Source: CAYMCV01 sp964389005
GTDB taxonomy: Bacteria; Bacillota; Clostridia; Lachnospirales; Lachnospiraceae
Reading direction: 5' to 3'
Assembly: GCA_964389005.1 (NCBI GenBank)
Contig: CAYMCV010000028.1
Location: 1-24,018, forward strand
DNA: 24,018 bases
Positions 1 through 8,235 of the stretch are shown piece after piece. Made by a program: the position numbers and the translations under genes. Each line of letters begins with the position of its first letter. Within the stretch, counting starts at the first letter, position 1. The notes under the pieces were generated by a model. The model was not told where the DNA came from. It worked only from the letters and a program-made list of their open reading frames with translations, and searched no databases.

Positions 1-65
1 GAGCAGTCTGGAAGCTCGTCGGGCTCATAACCCGGAGGTCGTAGGTTCAAATCCTTCCCCCGCTA
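1..65 (+). tRNA. tRNA-fMet (CAT), 5' end missing
   Basis: The window opens inside a tRNA at the D-arm: D stem 1-4/14-17, anticodon stem 19-23/31-35, loop 24-30 with anticodon CAT at 26-28, and T-loop ttcaaat at 46-52. The anticodon stem ends in three stacked G:C pairs (GGG at 21-23, CCC at 31-33), which is the initiator signature, so this is read as initiator tRNA rather than elongator Met. The T stem has one T-T mismatch. About nine 5' nucleotides lie outside the window. CCA is not encoded. Confidence 0.9.
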
Positions 66-77
66 CTTTTTGATTAT

Positions 78-150
<73 letters not shown>

Positions 151-167
151 CTTCAAAGCAAGAGAAG

Positions 168-195
168 ACATTATTACAACAGTAATGTTTTTTTT
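168..195 (+). terminator. Rho-independent terminator of the tRNA operon
   Basis: An 8-bp hairpin, ACATTATT / AGTAATGT with one G-T pair and a 5-base loop, is followed directly by a run of eight T. It lies 17 bases after tRNA-Phe and matches the end of the tRNA transcript. Confidence 0.8.
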
Positions 196-258
196 TATGT
201 ATATTTCTTTTTGTAATGCAAATACTGTTAACAACACATCGAATCGCGGGAGGCAGAT

Positions 259-690
259 ATGAACTCAGACAGTATTACATTATTAAAAGAATGCAATTCC
301 GGTTGTAAAATGGCGACAAACAGTATGGAACAAGTCAAAAGCTATGTGGAGAATCAGGAACTGTTAAACCTAATTGAGAAGAATTTGAAGTTGCATACGG
401 ATATTGGAGACGAATGTCATGTAATGTTGAATCAGACCGGAGAAGATGAGAAGGATCCATCCAAAATGGCGGCAACGTTCGCTAAGATGGAAACCGAAAT
501 GAAACTTTTAATTGAAAAAGATACACATAAAATTGCTGAAATACTAATTGACGGATGCCACATGGGAATCAAATCACTAAGCGAGAATTTGAATAAGTAT
601 AAAGCAGCGGAGGGTTCAGTAATATCGCAGACAAGGAAGTTAATTAAAATTGAACAGATAATGGGTGATGAATTGCTCACATTTCTGTAA
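259..690 (+). CDS. Hypothetical helical protein, possibly ferritin-like four-helix bundle
   Basis: A 143-aa cytoplasmic protein without signal peptide or membrane segment. Four long amphipathic stretches (about residues 5-33, 34-60, 67-103 and 104-136) suggest a four-helix bundle. Three His/Glu-rich places (His46 and Glu52-His54, Glu86-His90, and His101) could bind metal or simply be surface residues. The general shape recalls small ferritin-like proteins of the DUF2383 or spore-coat CotF type, but I do not recognise a specific family. The start has GGGAGG upstream. It stands alone between the tRNA terminator and an AT-rich hairpin. Its function is unknown. Confidence 0.7.
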   Translation: MNSDSITLLKECNSGCKMATNSMEQVKSYVENQELLNLIEKNLKLHTDIGDECHVMLNQTGEDEKDPSKMAATFAKMETEMKLLIEKDTHKIAEILIDGCHMGIKSLSENLNKYKAAEGSVISQTRKLIKIEQIMGDELLTFL

Positions 691-731
691 TAATGCAGTA
701 TTGAGAATAAAATCTAAAAAATATATTAAAA

Positions 732-760
732 AAAAAGAAAATTTTTATTTTCTTTTTTTA
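732..760 (+). terminator. Weak AT-rich terminator hairpin
   Basis: An 11-bp inverted repeat made almost only of A and T (aaaaagaaaat, 4-base loop, attttcttttt) runs into a T-rich stretch, 42 bases after the stop of the 143-aa gene. The stem has only one G:C pair, so its efficiency is doubtful. It also sits just in front of the next promoter. Confidence 0.45.
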
Positions 761-766
761 TTTTTA

Positions 767-775
767 TGGTAAAAT
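767..775 (+). promoter_or_regulatory. Extended -10 promoter of the DegV gene
   Basis: The sequence TGGTAAAAT fits an extended -10 (TG-N-TAAAAT), 38 bases before the ATG of the DegV gene. No good -35 is visible in the poly-T region upstream, as is usual for extended -10 promoters. Confidence 0.5.
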
Positions 776-812
776 AGAAAGGTACGAATAATAAGAAAAA
801 TGGAGAGAACAA

Positions 813-1664
813 ATGGCAAATATTAGACTTGTAACGGACAGTACATGTGATTTGTCTGTGGAACTGAAAGAAAGATGTAACTTGGCGGTAATGCCCCTTT
901 GTATTGTAATGGATGATAAAAGTTATTTTGATATGGTTGATGTAACACCGGATGATATTTTTGTATGGGCAGACAAGAACAAAACAACACCGAAGACTGC
1001 AGCAGCTTCGATTGAAACAGCAATTGAGATTTTGAAACCGATAGTAGAGAACGGCGACGACATTATCTATATCGGAATTTCCGAGCAGATGAGCACGACG
1101 TGCAACGTCATTCGTTTGGCGGCCGCAGAATTGGAATATGACAGAGTTTTTGTTGTAGATTCTATGAATCTGTCGACAGGAATCGGGTTGCAACTATTAC
1201 GTGCAGCGGATTTAATTGAACAGGGTAAAACGGCAGAAGAAATTGTTTCACTGATTGAAGATGCGAGAGAGAAAGTCAGATCCAGTTTCGTGGTTGATAC
1301 GCTTACATATCTTGCAAGAGGAGGAAGATGTACTGCGGTAACAGCATTGTTGGCGAATACCTTACAGTTGAAACCGCGTATTGAAGTTCGTTCCGGAAAG
1401 ATGGGTGTCGGACAGAAGTATCGTGGTAATTACAAGAAAGTCATCATGAAGTATGCACAGGAAATGACAGATGACTTATTAAAAAGTGACCCGAAGCGTG
1501 TTTTCGTTACTTACTCAAAGATGGATCCCGAGATTTGCAACATGGTTGCAGATTACGTGCGTAGCCTCAATTATTTTGACGAAGTATTGCTTACACAAGC
1601 AGGCGGAGTTATCTCAAGCCATTGCGGACCGAATACATTGGGCATTCTCTATTACGAGGCATAA
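813..1664 (+). CDS. DegV family fatty-acid-binding protein
   Basis: A 283-aa protein of normal DegV length. DegV/FakB-type proteins bind a fatty acid between two domains and, where a FakA kinase exists, present it for phosphorylation into phospholipid synthesis. Visible family motifs are the N-terminal VTDSTCDLS, the STTCN segment near residue 95, VVDSMNLSTGIG near residue 115, and TLTYLARGGR near residue 167. There is no signal peptide. The start follows GGAGAG. It appears monocistronic, with an extended -10 promoter in front and a terminator behind. No fakA gene is nearby, so a role as a FakB subunit is inference from the family. Confidence 0.93.
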   Translation: MANIRLVTDSTCDLSVELKERCNLAVMPLCIVMDDKSYFDMVDVTPDDIFVWADKNKTTPKTAAASIETAIEILKPIVENGDDIIYIGISEQMSTTCNVIRLAAAELEYDRVFVVDSMNLSTGIGLQLLRAADLIEQGKTAEEIVSLIEDAREKVRSSFVVDTLTYLARGGRCTAVTALLANTLQLKPRIEVRSGKMGVGQKYRGNYKKVIMKYAQEMTDDLLKSDPKRVFVTYSKMDPEICNMVADYVRSLNYFDEVLLTQAGGVISSHCGPNTLGILYYEA

Positions 1665-1729
1665 CGATTGCTTATTAAACCGGCGTGAATCGAATGAAAC
1701 AGACGGCGAGTGCAGACATAGTGATGACA

Positions 1730-1758
1730 GGCAGGTGTTGCGAGACACTTGCCTTTTT
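1730..1758 (+). terminator. Rho-independent terminator after the DegV gene
   Basis: GGCAGGTGT pairs with ACACTTGCC (9 bp, one G-T pair, 6-base loop), followed by five T. It lies 65 bases after the DegV stop. Confidence 0.85.
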
Positions 1759-1778
1759 CATGTATTACGAAGTATACT
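1749..1778 (+). promoter_or_regulatory. Candidate SigA promoter for the alkD-like operon
   Basis: TTGCCT (1749-1754) and TATACT (1773-1778) are 18 bases apart and lie upstream of the AlkD-like gene. The -35 overlaps the 3' arm of the preceding terminator, which is compact but not unusual. The match is moderate. Confidence 0.45.
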
Positions 1779-1851
1779 GATAAGAGGGTAAACTGCTTAT
1801 CATGTATCATAGAAGCAGGAGTAAAAGAAGCAAAGATAAAAGGAGATATCA

Positions 1852-2544
1852 ATGACCAACGAAGAGATTCGAGCATATCTCGAGAAAGAAGCAGAATCGG
1901 AGTATCAGAAGTTTTCTGCATCACTGATTCCGGAGAGCGGCGAGCTTTTGGGCGTTCGCCTTCCAAAAGTTCGTATACTGGCAAAGGAGCTTGCCAAGGG
2001 AGACTGGAAAGTCTACTTGGATCATGCCGCAGACGATTCTTTTGAAGAAATAATACTACAAGCGTATACATTGGGCTATGTGAAGACTTCTCCTGAAGAA
2101 ATCATTCCCTATATTGAGCGATTTCTTCCGAAAAACAACAACTGGTCAGTCAATGATGGTTTATGCAGCAATCTAAAAATCATTGCAAAGAACAGGGCGG
2201 CATTCATCCCTTTCATCGAGCGTTGTATGAAGTCTGATAAGGAATTTGACTTGCGTGTCGCAGCAATTCTGCTGATGGATTACTATTTGGTTCCGGAGTA
2301 CATCGACTATACATTGAACTGCCTGAATCAAATTCATCACGAAGCTTATTATACCAGGATGGGTGTCGCATGGGCGATTGCGACTGCTTATGCAAAATTT
2401 CCGACAGAGACAATGCGACTGCTTCAAGACAACGATTTGGATGACTTCACGTTCAACAAAGCAATACAGAAGATGATAGAGTCCTATCGTGTTTCTGATG
2501 CCGATAAGGTGATGCTTCGTGCCATGAAAAGGAAGGGCAAATAA
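1852..2544 (+). CDS. DNA alkylation repair protein (AlkD-like HEAT-repeat DNA glycosylase)
   Basis: A 230-aa all-helical protein of the AlkC/AlkD superfamily, which removes N3- and N7-alkylated purines using tandem HEAT-like repeats. The family pattern is visible: GVRLPKVRILAKELAKGDW near residue 34, the helical pair ending NNWSVNDGLCSNLK near residue 95, the DLRVAAILLMDYYL repeat, and the AWAIATAYAKFP repeat near residue 175. The start follows AAAAGGAGAT at good spacing. The stop is 2 bases before the next start, so it is translationally linked to the PLP decarboxylase downstream. That pairing has no obvious biochemical logic. Confidence 0.9.
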   Translation: MTNEEIRAYLEKEAESEYQKFSASLIPESGELLGVRLPKVRILAKELAKGDWKVYLDHAADDSFEEIILQAYTLGYVKTSPEEIIPYIERFLPKNNNWSVNDGLCSNLKIIAKNRAAFIPFIERCMKSDKEFDLRVAAILLMDYYLVPEYIDYTLNCLNQIHHEAYYTRMGVAWAIATAYAKFPTETMRLLQDNDLDDFTFNKAIQKMIESYRVSDADKVMLRAMKRKGK

Positions 2545-2546
2545 TT

Positions 2547-3989
2547 ATGGGTATCTATGAAGCTTTGGAGGCTTTGCATCAAAGTGATTTTTATCCGTAT
2601 CACATGCCCGGACACAAGAGAGCAATGGCCGGGCAGCCGCTACAGTCGGCATACGATATCGACATCACGGAAATTGACGGTTTCGACAATCTTTCGCAAC
2701 CGGTGGGCATTCTTAAAGAAGCGCAGGAGCGTGTGGCACGGCTATACGGTGCAAAGGCAAGTTTTTATCTGGTGAACGGTTCAACAGGCGGAATTCTGGG
2801 GGCGATTGCTGCATGTACGACTTTTGGCGACAAAGTGCTCGTTGCAAGAAACTGTCACAAATCCGTCTACAATGCCATTGCAATCAACGGTCTTCATCCG
2901 ATTTATTTGATGCCTGAAGCTTTTTCGCCTTATGATATGTTTGGACCGATATCACCTAAAAATGTCGAAGAAATATTGTCAGCGGATGCACAAATCCGTG
3001 CCGTCATCCTTACCTCTCCCACATATGAGGGAATCATCAGTGACATCAAAGCGATTGCACAGGCGGCACACAAAAGGGGGATTCCATTAATCGTTGACAG
3101 CGCGCATGGCGCGCATCTTGGCTTATCGTGCGACGATTCGGAGTCAGTCAGTGCGATTGCCTGCGGTGCAGATTTCGTCATACAAAGCGCACACAAAACA
3201 TTGCCTGCAATGACGCAGACGGCAGTGCTTCATTACCACAGTGCATTGATTCCAATGGAGCGGATACAAGAGTCATTATTGCTTTATCAGACTACAAGTC
3301 CCTCTTATGTATTGATGGCAGCGCTTGATTTGTGTTACAAGAAGATGGAGTGCGAAGGGACTGTTCTATTTGGCAATTTTAACCGACGAATGTCGAATTT
3401 TCGCAAACGAATGTCAAAATTGCATGGTTTACAAGTTTTATCTGCGGAAGATTTCAGTAAATTGTGTCCGAACACGCCATTTTGGTATGATGAAGGAAAA
3501 ATAATTATCTCCGGTGCAAGGATTGGAATGACTGGAAGCGAAATATATGATATACTATATAGGCACTATCATTTACAATTGGAAATGTCGATGGGAAGTT
3601 ACGCTTTGGCGATGATGACCGTCATGGACGGCGACGAGGGATTTGATCGACTCGCGGAAGCATTGGAGCAGATGGATTCCGAGTTAAAAAGCAACGCGCA
3701 GGGAGTCGCACAATCGCAACTTCATATGTCGAACATCATGGATTTGTACCGCGAACCGGAAGTTTGCATGTCACCTTTTGAGGCGAATCTGGCTAAGAGA
3801 AATATGCAAGGCGCATCAGTGCGACAAGTGCCGATATCAGAGGCAGGCGGATGTATCAGTGCGGAATTTGTGTGTCTGTATCCGCCGGGAATACCGCTGG
3901 TGGTACCGGGAGAGCGGATTGCAGGAGTGATTTGTCAAGAGCTGCCCGCATTGAACGGAATGAAGGAAGTGGCAATCATTGAAGAATAA
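2547..3989 (+). CDS. Orn/Lys/Arg decarboxylase family PLP enzyme (YaaO-like)
   Basis: A 480-aa fold-type-I PLP enzyme of the Orn/Lys/Arg decarboxylase group, which makes polyamines or cadaverine from basic amino acids. Motifs are PYHMPGHKR near residue 17 (family N-terminal signature), NGSTGGILGAI near residue 77, DSAHGAHLG near residue 184 (the aspartate that binds the PLP nitrogen), and SAHKTLPAMTQ near residue 214 with the Schiff-base lysine. It lacks the N-terminal response-regulator-like wing of the long inducible enzymes, as in B. subtilis YaaO/SpeA. The substrate cannot be told from the sequence. The position just upstream of the nucleotide-kinase, YaaR and HolB genes matches the B. 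subtilis yaaO neighbourhood. Confidence 0.9.
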   Translation: MGIYEALEALHQSDFYPYHMPGHKRAMAGQPLQSAYDIDITEIDGFDNLSQPVGILKEAQERVARLYGAKASFYLVNGSTGGILGAIAACTTFGDKVLVARNCHKSVYNAIAINGLHPIYLMPEAFSPYDMFGPISPKNVEEILSADAQIRAVILTSPTYEGIISDIKAIAQAAHKRGIPLIVDSAHGAHLGLSCDDSESVSAIACGADFVIQSAHKTLPAMTQTAVLHYHSALIPMERIQESLLLYQTTSPSYVLMAALDLCYKKMECEGTVLFGNFNRRMSNFRKRMSKLHGLQVLSAEDFSKLCPNTPFWYDEGKIIISGARIGMTGSEIYDILYRHYHLQLEMSMGSYALAMMTVMDGDEGFDRLAEALEQMDSELKSNAQGVAQSQLHMSNIMDLYREPEVCMSPFEANLAKRNMQGASVRQVPISEAGGCISAEFVCLYPPGIPLVVPGERIAGVICQELPALNGMKEVAIIEE

Positions 3990-4044
3990 TCGTGCGGGAA
4001 TGAACCGGTGTGGGGATTGACCGGCACCAAGCGGAAGGAAGCAA

Positions 4045-4632
4045 ATGGGTAAGATTTTTTACTTAATGGGTAAAAGTTCCACAGGAAAAGACACCATTTA
4101 CAGGCAACTTTTAGGGGAAAAACAGTTACAACTGAAGCCTGTCGTTATGTATACGACGCGACCGATACGTGTCGGGGAGAAGGACGGCAGAGATTATCAT
4201 TTTATCAATGAGGCCGCGCTGAAGCAATTGCAAGCAGAAGGCAAGATTATAGAACTGCGTTCATATGAGACGTTTCACGGGACTTGGAAGTATTTGACGG
4301 TAGACGACGGAACCATCGGCGGCAGCGAGGATGATTTCCTGATGATCGGAACATTGGAGTCCTATCGCGCAATGCGTCGTTATTTCGGGCAGGAGCGATT
4401 GGTGCCGATAATGATTGAGTTGGATGACGGTGTTCGATTACAGCGAGCGTTGGATCGCGAAATGAAGCAGGAATATCCGAAGTACAGCGAATTGTGCCGA
4501 CGCTTTTTGGCAGATGCAGAAGATTTTGCATCGGACCGAATCATGGAAGCCGGAATTACGAAGAGTTTTTATAATGAAGATTTTCCCACATGTATGCGGG
4601 AAATTGTAAATTACATCCAGAGTAAGAAGTAG
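4045..4632 (+). CDS. Guanylate-kinase-like nucleoside monophosphate kinase
   Basis: A 195-aa P-loop kinase. The GMP-binding signature TTRPIRVGEKDGRDYHF (residues about 36-52) is typical of guanylate kinase (GMP + ATP to GDP + ADP). The Walker A loop reads GKSSTGKDT, with Asp where guanylate kinase normally has Ser or Thr after Gly-Lys. That loop resembles those of some phage-type dNMP kinases, so the substrate may differ from GMP. It occupies the place held by thymidylate kinase (tmk) in the B. subtilis yaaO-tmk-yaaQ-yaaR-holB cluster. The RBS is GGAAGGAAG. It is probably not the only guanylate kinase of the genome, but that cannot be judged here. Confidence 0.85.
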   Translation: MGKIFYLMGKSSTGKDTIYRQLLGEKQLQLKPVVMYTTRPIRVGEKDGRDYHFINEAALKQLQAEGKIIELRSYETFHGTWKYLTVDDGTIGGSEDDFLMIGTLESYRAMRRYFGQERLVPIMIELDDGVRLQRALDREMKQEYPKYSELCRRFLADAEDFASDRIMEAGITKSFYNEDFPTCMREIVNYIQSKK

Positions 4633-4663
4633 GAAGCAACGCTGTCGCAGCAGGGGGTTTCGT

Positions 4664-5104
4664 ATGGATATTAAGGTGAATCAGGTACCGGTGAGCGAAG
4701 TGCCGCAGGCGATGCAGCAGGTTACGCCGTCGGACGGGAATTTTCAGTTCATTCTCGCTAAAAATGTGGAAGATAAGGCATTACAGGCACAGCTGACCGC
4801 CATGTTGGAAGAAATCACGATGCAGGGGGAGAAACTCGGCAAACGCATGGATATTCGCGATATGAAGAAGTATCGTATGCTGATTAAGGATTTCATGAAT
4901 GAAATCGTGAATCGTTCGCATGAATTCTCGCGTGAGAATTTTTTGGACAGGAAGGGTCGACACCGTGTGTACGGAATCATCCGGCGTGTGGATGCGAACT
5001 TGGACGAGCTGGCACAGGAATTGGTCAAAAATGAGAAGGACCATATCACCATACTGAATCTGGTGGATGAAATCAAAGGATTACTGTTGGATATATTTAT
5101 GTAG
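4664..5104 (+). CDS. yaaR: YaaR family protein (DUF327)
   Basis: A 146-aa protein of unknown function that almost always accompanies holB and ricT in Firmicutes. It is mainly helical, rich in charged residues, and lacks a signal peptide or membrane span. The family core is visible around residues 45-105 (GEKLGKRMDIRDMKKYRMLIKDFMNEIV split across helices, then RKGRHRVYGIIRRVDANLDEL). The start has AGGGGG at 6 bases. It is 26 bases from the chosen holB start, in one operon. Confidence 0.9.
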   Translation: MDIKVNQVPVSEVPQAMQQVTPSDGNFQFILAKNVEDKALQAQLTAMLEEITMQGEKLGKRMDIRDMKKYRMLIKDFMNEIVNRSHEFSRENFLDRKGRHRVYGIIRRVDANLDELAQELVKNEKDHITILNLVDEIKGLLLDIFM

Positions 5105-5130
5105 CGCATTTTATGCAGAAAGAGGGTTTT

Positions 5131-6120
5131 ATGGCGGGATTTGCAGATATTGTGGGGCAGGAACATCTAAAAGAATATTTTCAGAAGACATTGGAAACAC
5201 GGAATGTATCGCACGCTTATCTTTTGCAGGGTGAGTTGCGGTCCGGTAAGGAATTTTTAGCCAAAATATTCGCCACGGCATTACAGTGCGAAAATCGGGC
5301 AAAAGCACCGTGTCAGGAATGCGATTCCTGCATCAAAGCGCTTTCCGGAAACCATCCGGATATCATTTTTGTGTCTCATGAGAAGCCGAACAGCATCGGC
5401 GTGGAAGATATTCGTAACCAAATCAATCACACCATACAAATCAAGCCCTACAGCGGCGAGTACAAGATATATATTATGAATGAGGCGGAGAAGATGACGG
5501 TTCAGGCACAGAATGCGTTGCTGAAGACCTTGGAAGAGCCGCCCGCTTATGCCGTATTTTTGCTGCTTACCGTGAACACGGAGGCACTTTTACCTACAAT
5601 CACCAGCAGATGCGTCAACTTAAACATGCGACCGGTTGCAGGAGACGTTCTGAAGGAATACTTGATGCGTGAACTCAAGGTACCCGATTATCGAGCGGAG
5701 TTGGCGGTTGCTTTTGCACGCGGTAACTTCGGACGTGCGAAGATGCTTGTTTCCAGCGAGGATTTTGATAAAATCAGAGACGATGCGGTTACCTTGCTCA
5801 AGTACATCAACGAGATGGAAATTCAGGAGATTGTAGTTGCAATAAAAAAGATTTCCGAGTACAAGCTCGATATCAACGACTATCTGGATGTGATTTCCAT
5901 ATGGTACCGTGATGTTTTGCTTTTTAAGGCAACAAATGATGCAAATAACTTGATTTTTAAGAAGGAAATACAGTATATTAAGAAAGTAGCCAAAAAGAGT
6001 TCCTACGAAGGAATCGAGAATATTCTTGAAGCGATAGATAAGGCGAAGAGCCGACTGAACGCCAACGTTAATTTCGACTTAACAATGGAACTGTTGTTGT
6101 TGGCGATCAAAGAAAATTAG
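5131..6120 (+). CDS. holB: DNA polymerase III subunit delta'
   Basis: A 329-aa AAA+ clamp-loader subunit that helps load the beta clamp on DNA. Visible features are the VGQEHLKEYF start region, a degenerate Walker A region GELRSGKEF, a four-cysteine zinc module with spacing C-x8-C-x2-C-x2-C around residue 60, the NEAEKMTVQAQNALLKTLEE segment, and the SRC motif in TSRCVNL near residue 165. I chose ATG 5131 rather than 5113 because AGAGGG lies 4 bases before 5131, while 5113 has no ribosome site and would add only six residues. It is in an operon with yaaR and ricT. Confidence 0.95.
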   Translation: MAGFADIVGQEHLKEYFQKTLETRNVSHAYLLQGELRSGKEFLAKIFATALQCENRAKAPCQECDSCIKALSGNHPDIIFVSHEKPNSIGVEDIRNQINHTIQIKPYSGEYKIYIMNEAEKMTVQAQNALLKTLEEPPAYAVFLLLTVNTEALLPTITSRCVNLNMRPVAGDVLKEYLMRELKVPDYRAELAVAFARGNFGRAKMLVSSEDFDKIRDDAVTLLKYINEMEIQEIVVAIKKISEYKLDINDYLDVISIWYRDVLLFKATNDANNLIFKKEIQYIKKVAKKSSYEGIENILEAIDKAKSRLNANVNFDLTMELLLLAIKEN

Positions 6121-6142
6121 GGACAATTCATGGAGGAGATAA

Positions 6143-7450
6143 ATGGTTAAGGTAATCAGTGTTCGGTTCAGAACCGCGGGAAAGATTTACTTTTTTGACC
6201 CGGGTGAACTTGAAATACAAAAAGGACAGAATGTCATTGTGGAGACCGCACGCGGTGTGGAATATGGACTGGTGGTCAGCGGTATCCGGGAGATTGAAGA
6301 AGACAAGGTAATTCAGCCGTTGAAGCCGGTCATTCGGATTGCGACGCCGGAGGATGACAAACAGGAAGCAACGAATATTGCAAAAAAGGACGAGGCAATC
6401 AATATCTGTCTCGAGAAGATAAAGAAGCACAATCTCGATATGAAACTGGTTGATGCAGAGTATACGTTTGACAATAATAAGGTGCTGTTCTATTTTACGG
6501 CGGACGGGCGTATTGATTTCCGCGAATTGGTTAAGGATTTGGCGTCAATTTTTAAGACAAGAATCGAACTTCGCCAGATTGGTGTGCGTGATGAGATTAA
6601 GATTATGGGTGGCATCGGTATCTGTGGTCGTGTGTTATGTTGCCATTCCTATCTTTCCGAGTTTGTACCGGTTTCCATTAAGATGGCAAAAGAGCAGAAT
6701 TTGTCGCTGAATCCGACGAAGATTTCGGGTGTTTGCGGCAGATTGATGTGCTGTTTGAAGAACGAAGAAGAGATTTACGGAGAGTTAAATAAAAAATTAC
6801 CGAATCCGGGTGACTTTGTAACGACAGACGACGGACTTCGCGGCGATGTTCACAGTGTGAATGTGTTGCGTCAGTTGGTTAAGGTCATTGTCGATGTAAA
6901 TGATGAGAAGGAAATCAAAGAATACCATGTAGATCAGCTTCATTTCCGCAGGAAATCCCGCAAAGCCAAGGAAGATTTGACGCCGGAAGAATTGAAGGAA
7001 TTGGAGATGTTGGAGGAGCAGGAGCGTTTGGAGATTCTCGAGAAGCAGAATGCACAACGCGAGCGCGAGGAGAATCCGGGCAGATTCGAGAAGAGGGATC
7101 ACAGAGGAAAGAATGATTATCGCGACCGCAGAGACCGCGGTGACCGTCGCGAACGACCTGATGCGAGTGCGACCGGCGCAGAACAGAGTGAGAAGCCGAA
7201 CAGACAGAATTATCACGACAGAAAAGAACGACGCAATTATCATGACCGCGGGGACAGACCGGAGAGAAGCGAGAGAACCGATCGACCTGATAGAAAAGAG
7301 AGACCGAACAGAGATACCGGTATGGCCGTGAAGACTGTCGGCGCAGAGGTTAAGGATGCTTCCGAAAAGAACGATAACCGTCAATGGAAAGAGAAACAAG
7401 GACGGAATCGCAGACACAATCATCGGAATCGGAGTGATAAGAAGGAATAA
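6143..7450 (+). CDS. ricT: RicT/YaaT, PSP1-domain Fe-S regulator of RNA processing, with long charged tail
   Basis: A 435-aa protein. The first roughly 270 residues are the PSP1/YaaT domain; in B. subtilis RicT joins RicA and RicF in the Y-complex, which carries [4Fe-4S] clusters and steers RNase Y cleavage and sporulation or biofilm decisions. The conserved cysteine set is seen in GGIGICGRVLCCHSYLSEF (near residue 153) and SGVCGRLMCCLKNEEE (near residue 195). The last roughly 150 residues are an extension dominated by Arg, Asp, Glu, Asn and His with RDRRDRGDRRE-like runs, which looks disordered and nucleic-acid binding. The start follows GGAGGAGAT. It follows holB after 22 bases. Confidence 0.94.
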   Translation: MVKVISVRFRTAGKIYFFDPGELEIQKGQNVIVETARGVEYGLVVSGIREIEEDKVIQPLKPVIRIATPEDDKQEATNIAKKDEAINICLEKIKKHNLDMKLVDAEYTFDNNKVLFYFTADGRIDFRELVKDLASIFKTRIELRQIGVRDEIKIMGGIGICGRVLCCHSYLSEFVPVSIKMAKEQNLSLNPTKISGVCGRLMCCLKNEEEIYGELNKKLPNPGDFVTTDDGLRGDVHSVNVLRQLVKVIVDVNDEKEIKEYHVDQLHFRRKSRKAKEDLTPEELKELEMLEEQERLEILEKQNAQREREENPGRFEKRDHRGKNDYRDRRDRGDRRERPDASATGAEQSEKPNRQNYHDRKERRNYHDRGDRPERSERTDRPDRKERPNRDTGMAVKTVGAEVKDASEKNDNRQWKEKQGRNRRHNHRNRSDKKE

Positions 7451-7456
7451 ATTTAG

Positions 7457-8201
7457 ATGACGACAGAGCTGAAAGAAAACGAGAGAATTGATGATTTACA
7501 GAGGAACGGATTATCAATCATTCAGGATTCCGAGCGTTTTTGTTTTGGAATGGATGCGGTTTTGCTTTCCGGATTTGTTCGTGTGAAACCGAATGTCGNN
7601 NNNNNNNNTTCTTGATTTGGGAACCGGAACCGGGATTATTCCCCTTTTGTTATACGCCAAAGTGGCACCGAAGCATGTGTCGGCATTGGAGATTCAGCCG
7701 GAGAGCGTTGATATGGCACGGCGCAGTGTGGCGATGAACGGATTACAGAATTCGATTGACATCGTTGAAGGAGATATTAAAGAAGCAGCAAGCCTATTTC
7801 GTGCTGCTTCTTTTGATGTAATTACATGCAATCCGCCCTATATGATTGACAGTCACGGAATCGTAAATCCCAATGAGCCGAAAGCCATCGCAAGGCACGA
7901 GATACTTTGTACCTTAGAGGATGTCGTACGTGCGGCGAATAAGCTGTTAAAACCGGGCGGTAAGCTGTATATGGTGCATCGGCCGTTTCGACTGGCGGAA
8001 ATCATGAAGTGCATGTCGACTTACCAAATCGAACCGAAGCGCTTACGAATGGTTTATCCGTATGTCGATCAAGAGCCGAATATGGTATTGATAGAGGGGT
8101 GTCGCGGTGGAAAATCCGGAATGCAGGTCGAGAAGCCGCTGATCATTTTTCGTGAACAGGGCGTATATACGCAGGAAATCAAAGACGATTATGGCTTTTA
8201 G
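7457..8201 (+). CDS. tRNA1(Val) (adenine-37-N6)-methyltransferase, interrupted by an assembly gap
   Basis: A SAM-dependent methyltransferase of the YabB/TrmN6 family, about 248 aa, which modifies A37 of tRNA1(Val). From ATG 7457 the frame reads MTTELKENERIDDLQ and GMDAVLLSGFVRVKPNV, then meets the 10 N (7599-7608). After the gap the protein continues in another frame with the SAM motif LDLGTGTGIIPLLL and the catalytic motif NPPY, ending at 8201. With exactly 10 bases the two halves are out of frame and TGA follows. A gap size divisible by 3 restores the protein, so this is a placeholder gap rather than a real frameshift. It starts 6 bases after ricT, matching the Firmicute cluster order. Confidence 0.88.
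7599..7608. other. Assembly gap (10 N)
   Basis: Ten unresolved bases inside the tRNA1(Val) methyltransferase gene, just before its SAM-binding motif. The upstream and downstream frames agree only if the true length is a multiple of 3, so the number 10 is not the real size. Confidence 0.99.
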
Positions 8202-8235
8202 GAAGATGTAGTTTAGATATAAATGGAGATCAAAA

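Noticed and set aside
6797..7423. 208-aa hydrophobic open frame opposite ricT
   Set aside because: It is the antisense of the Arg/Asp-rich ricT tail; complementary codons of that composition give Leu, Val, Ile and Ser and mimic membrane segments. No ribosome site.
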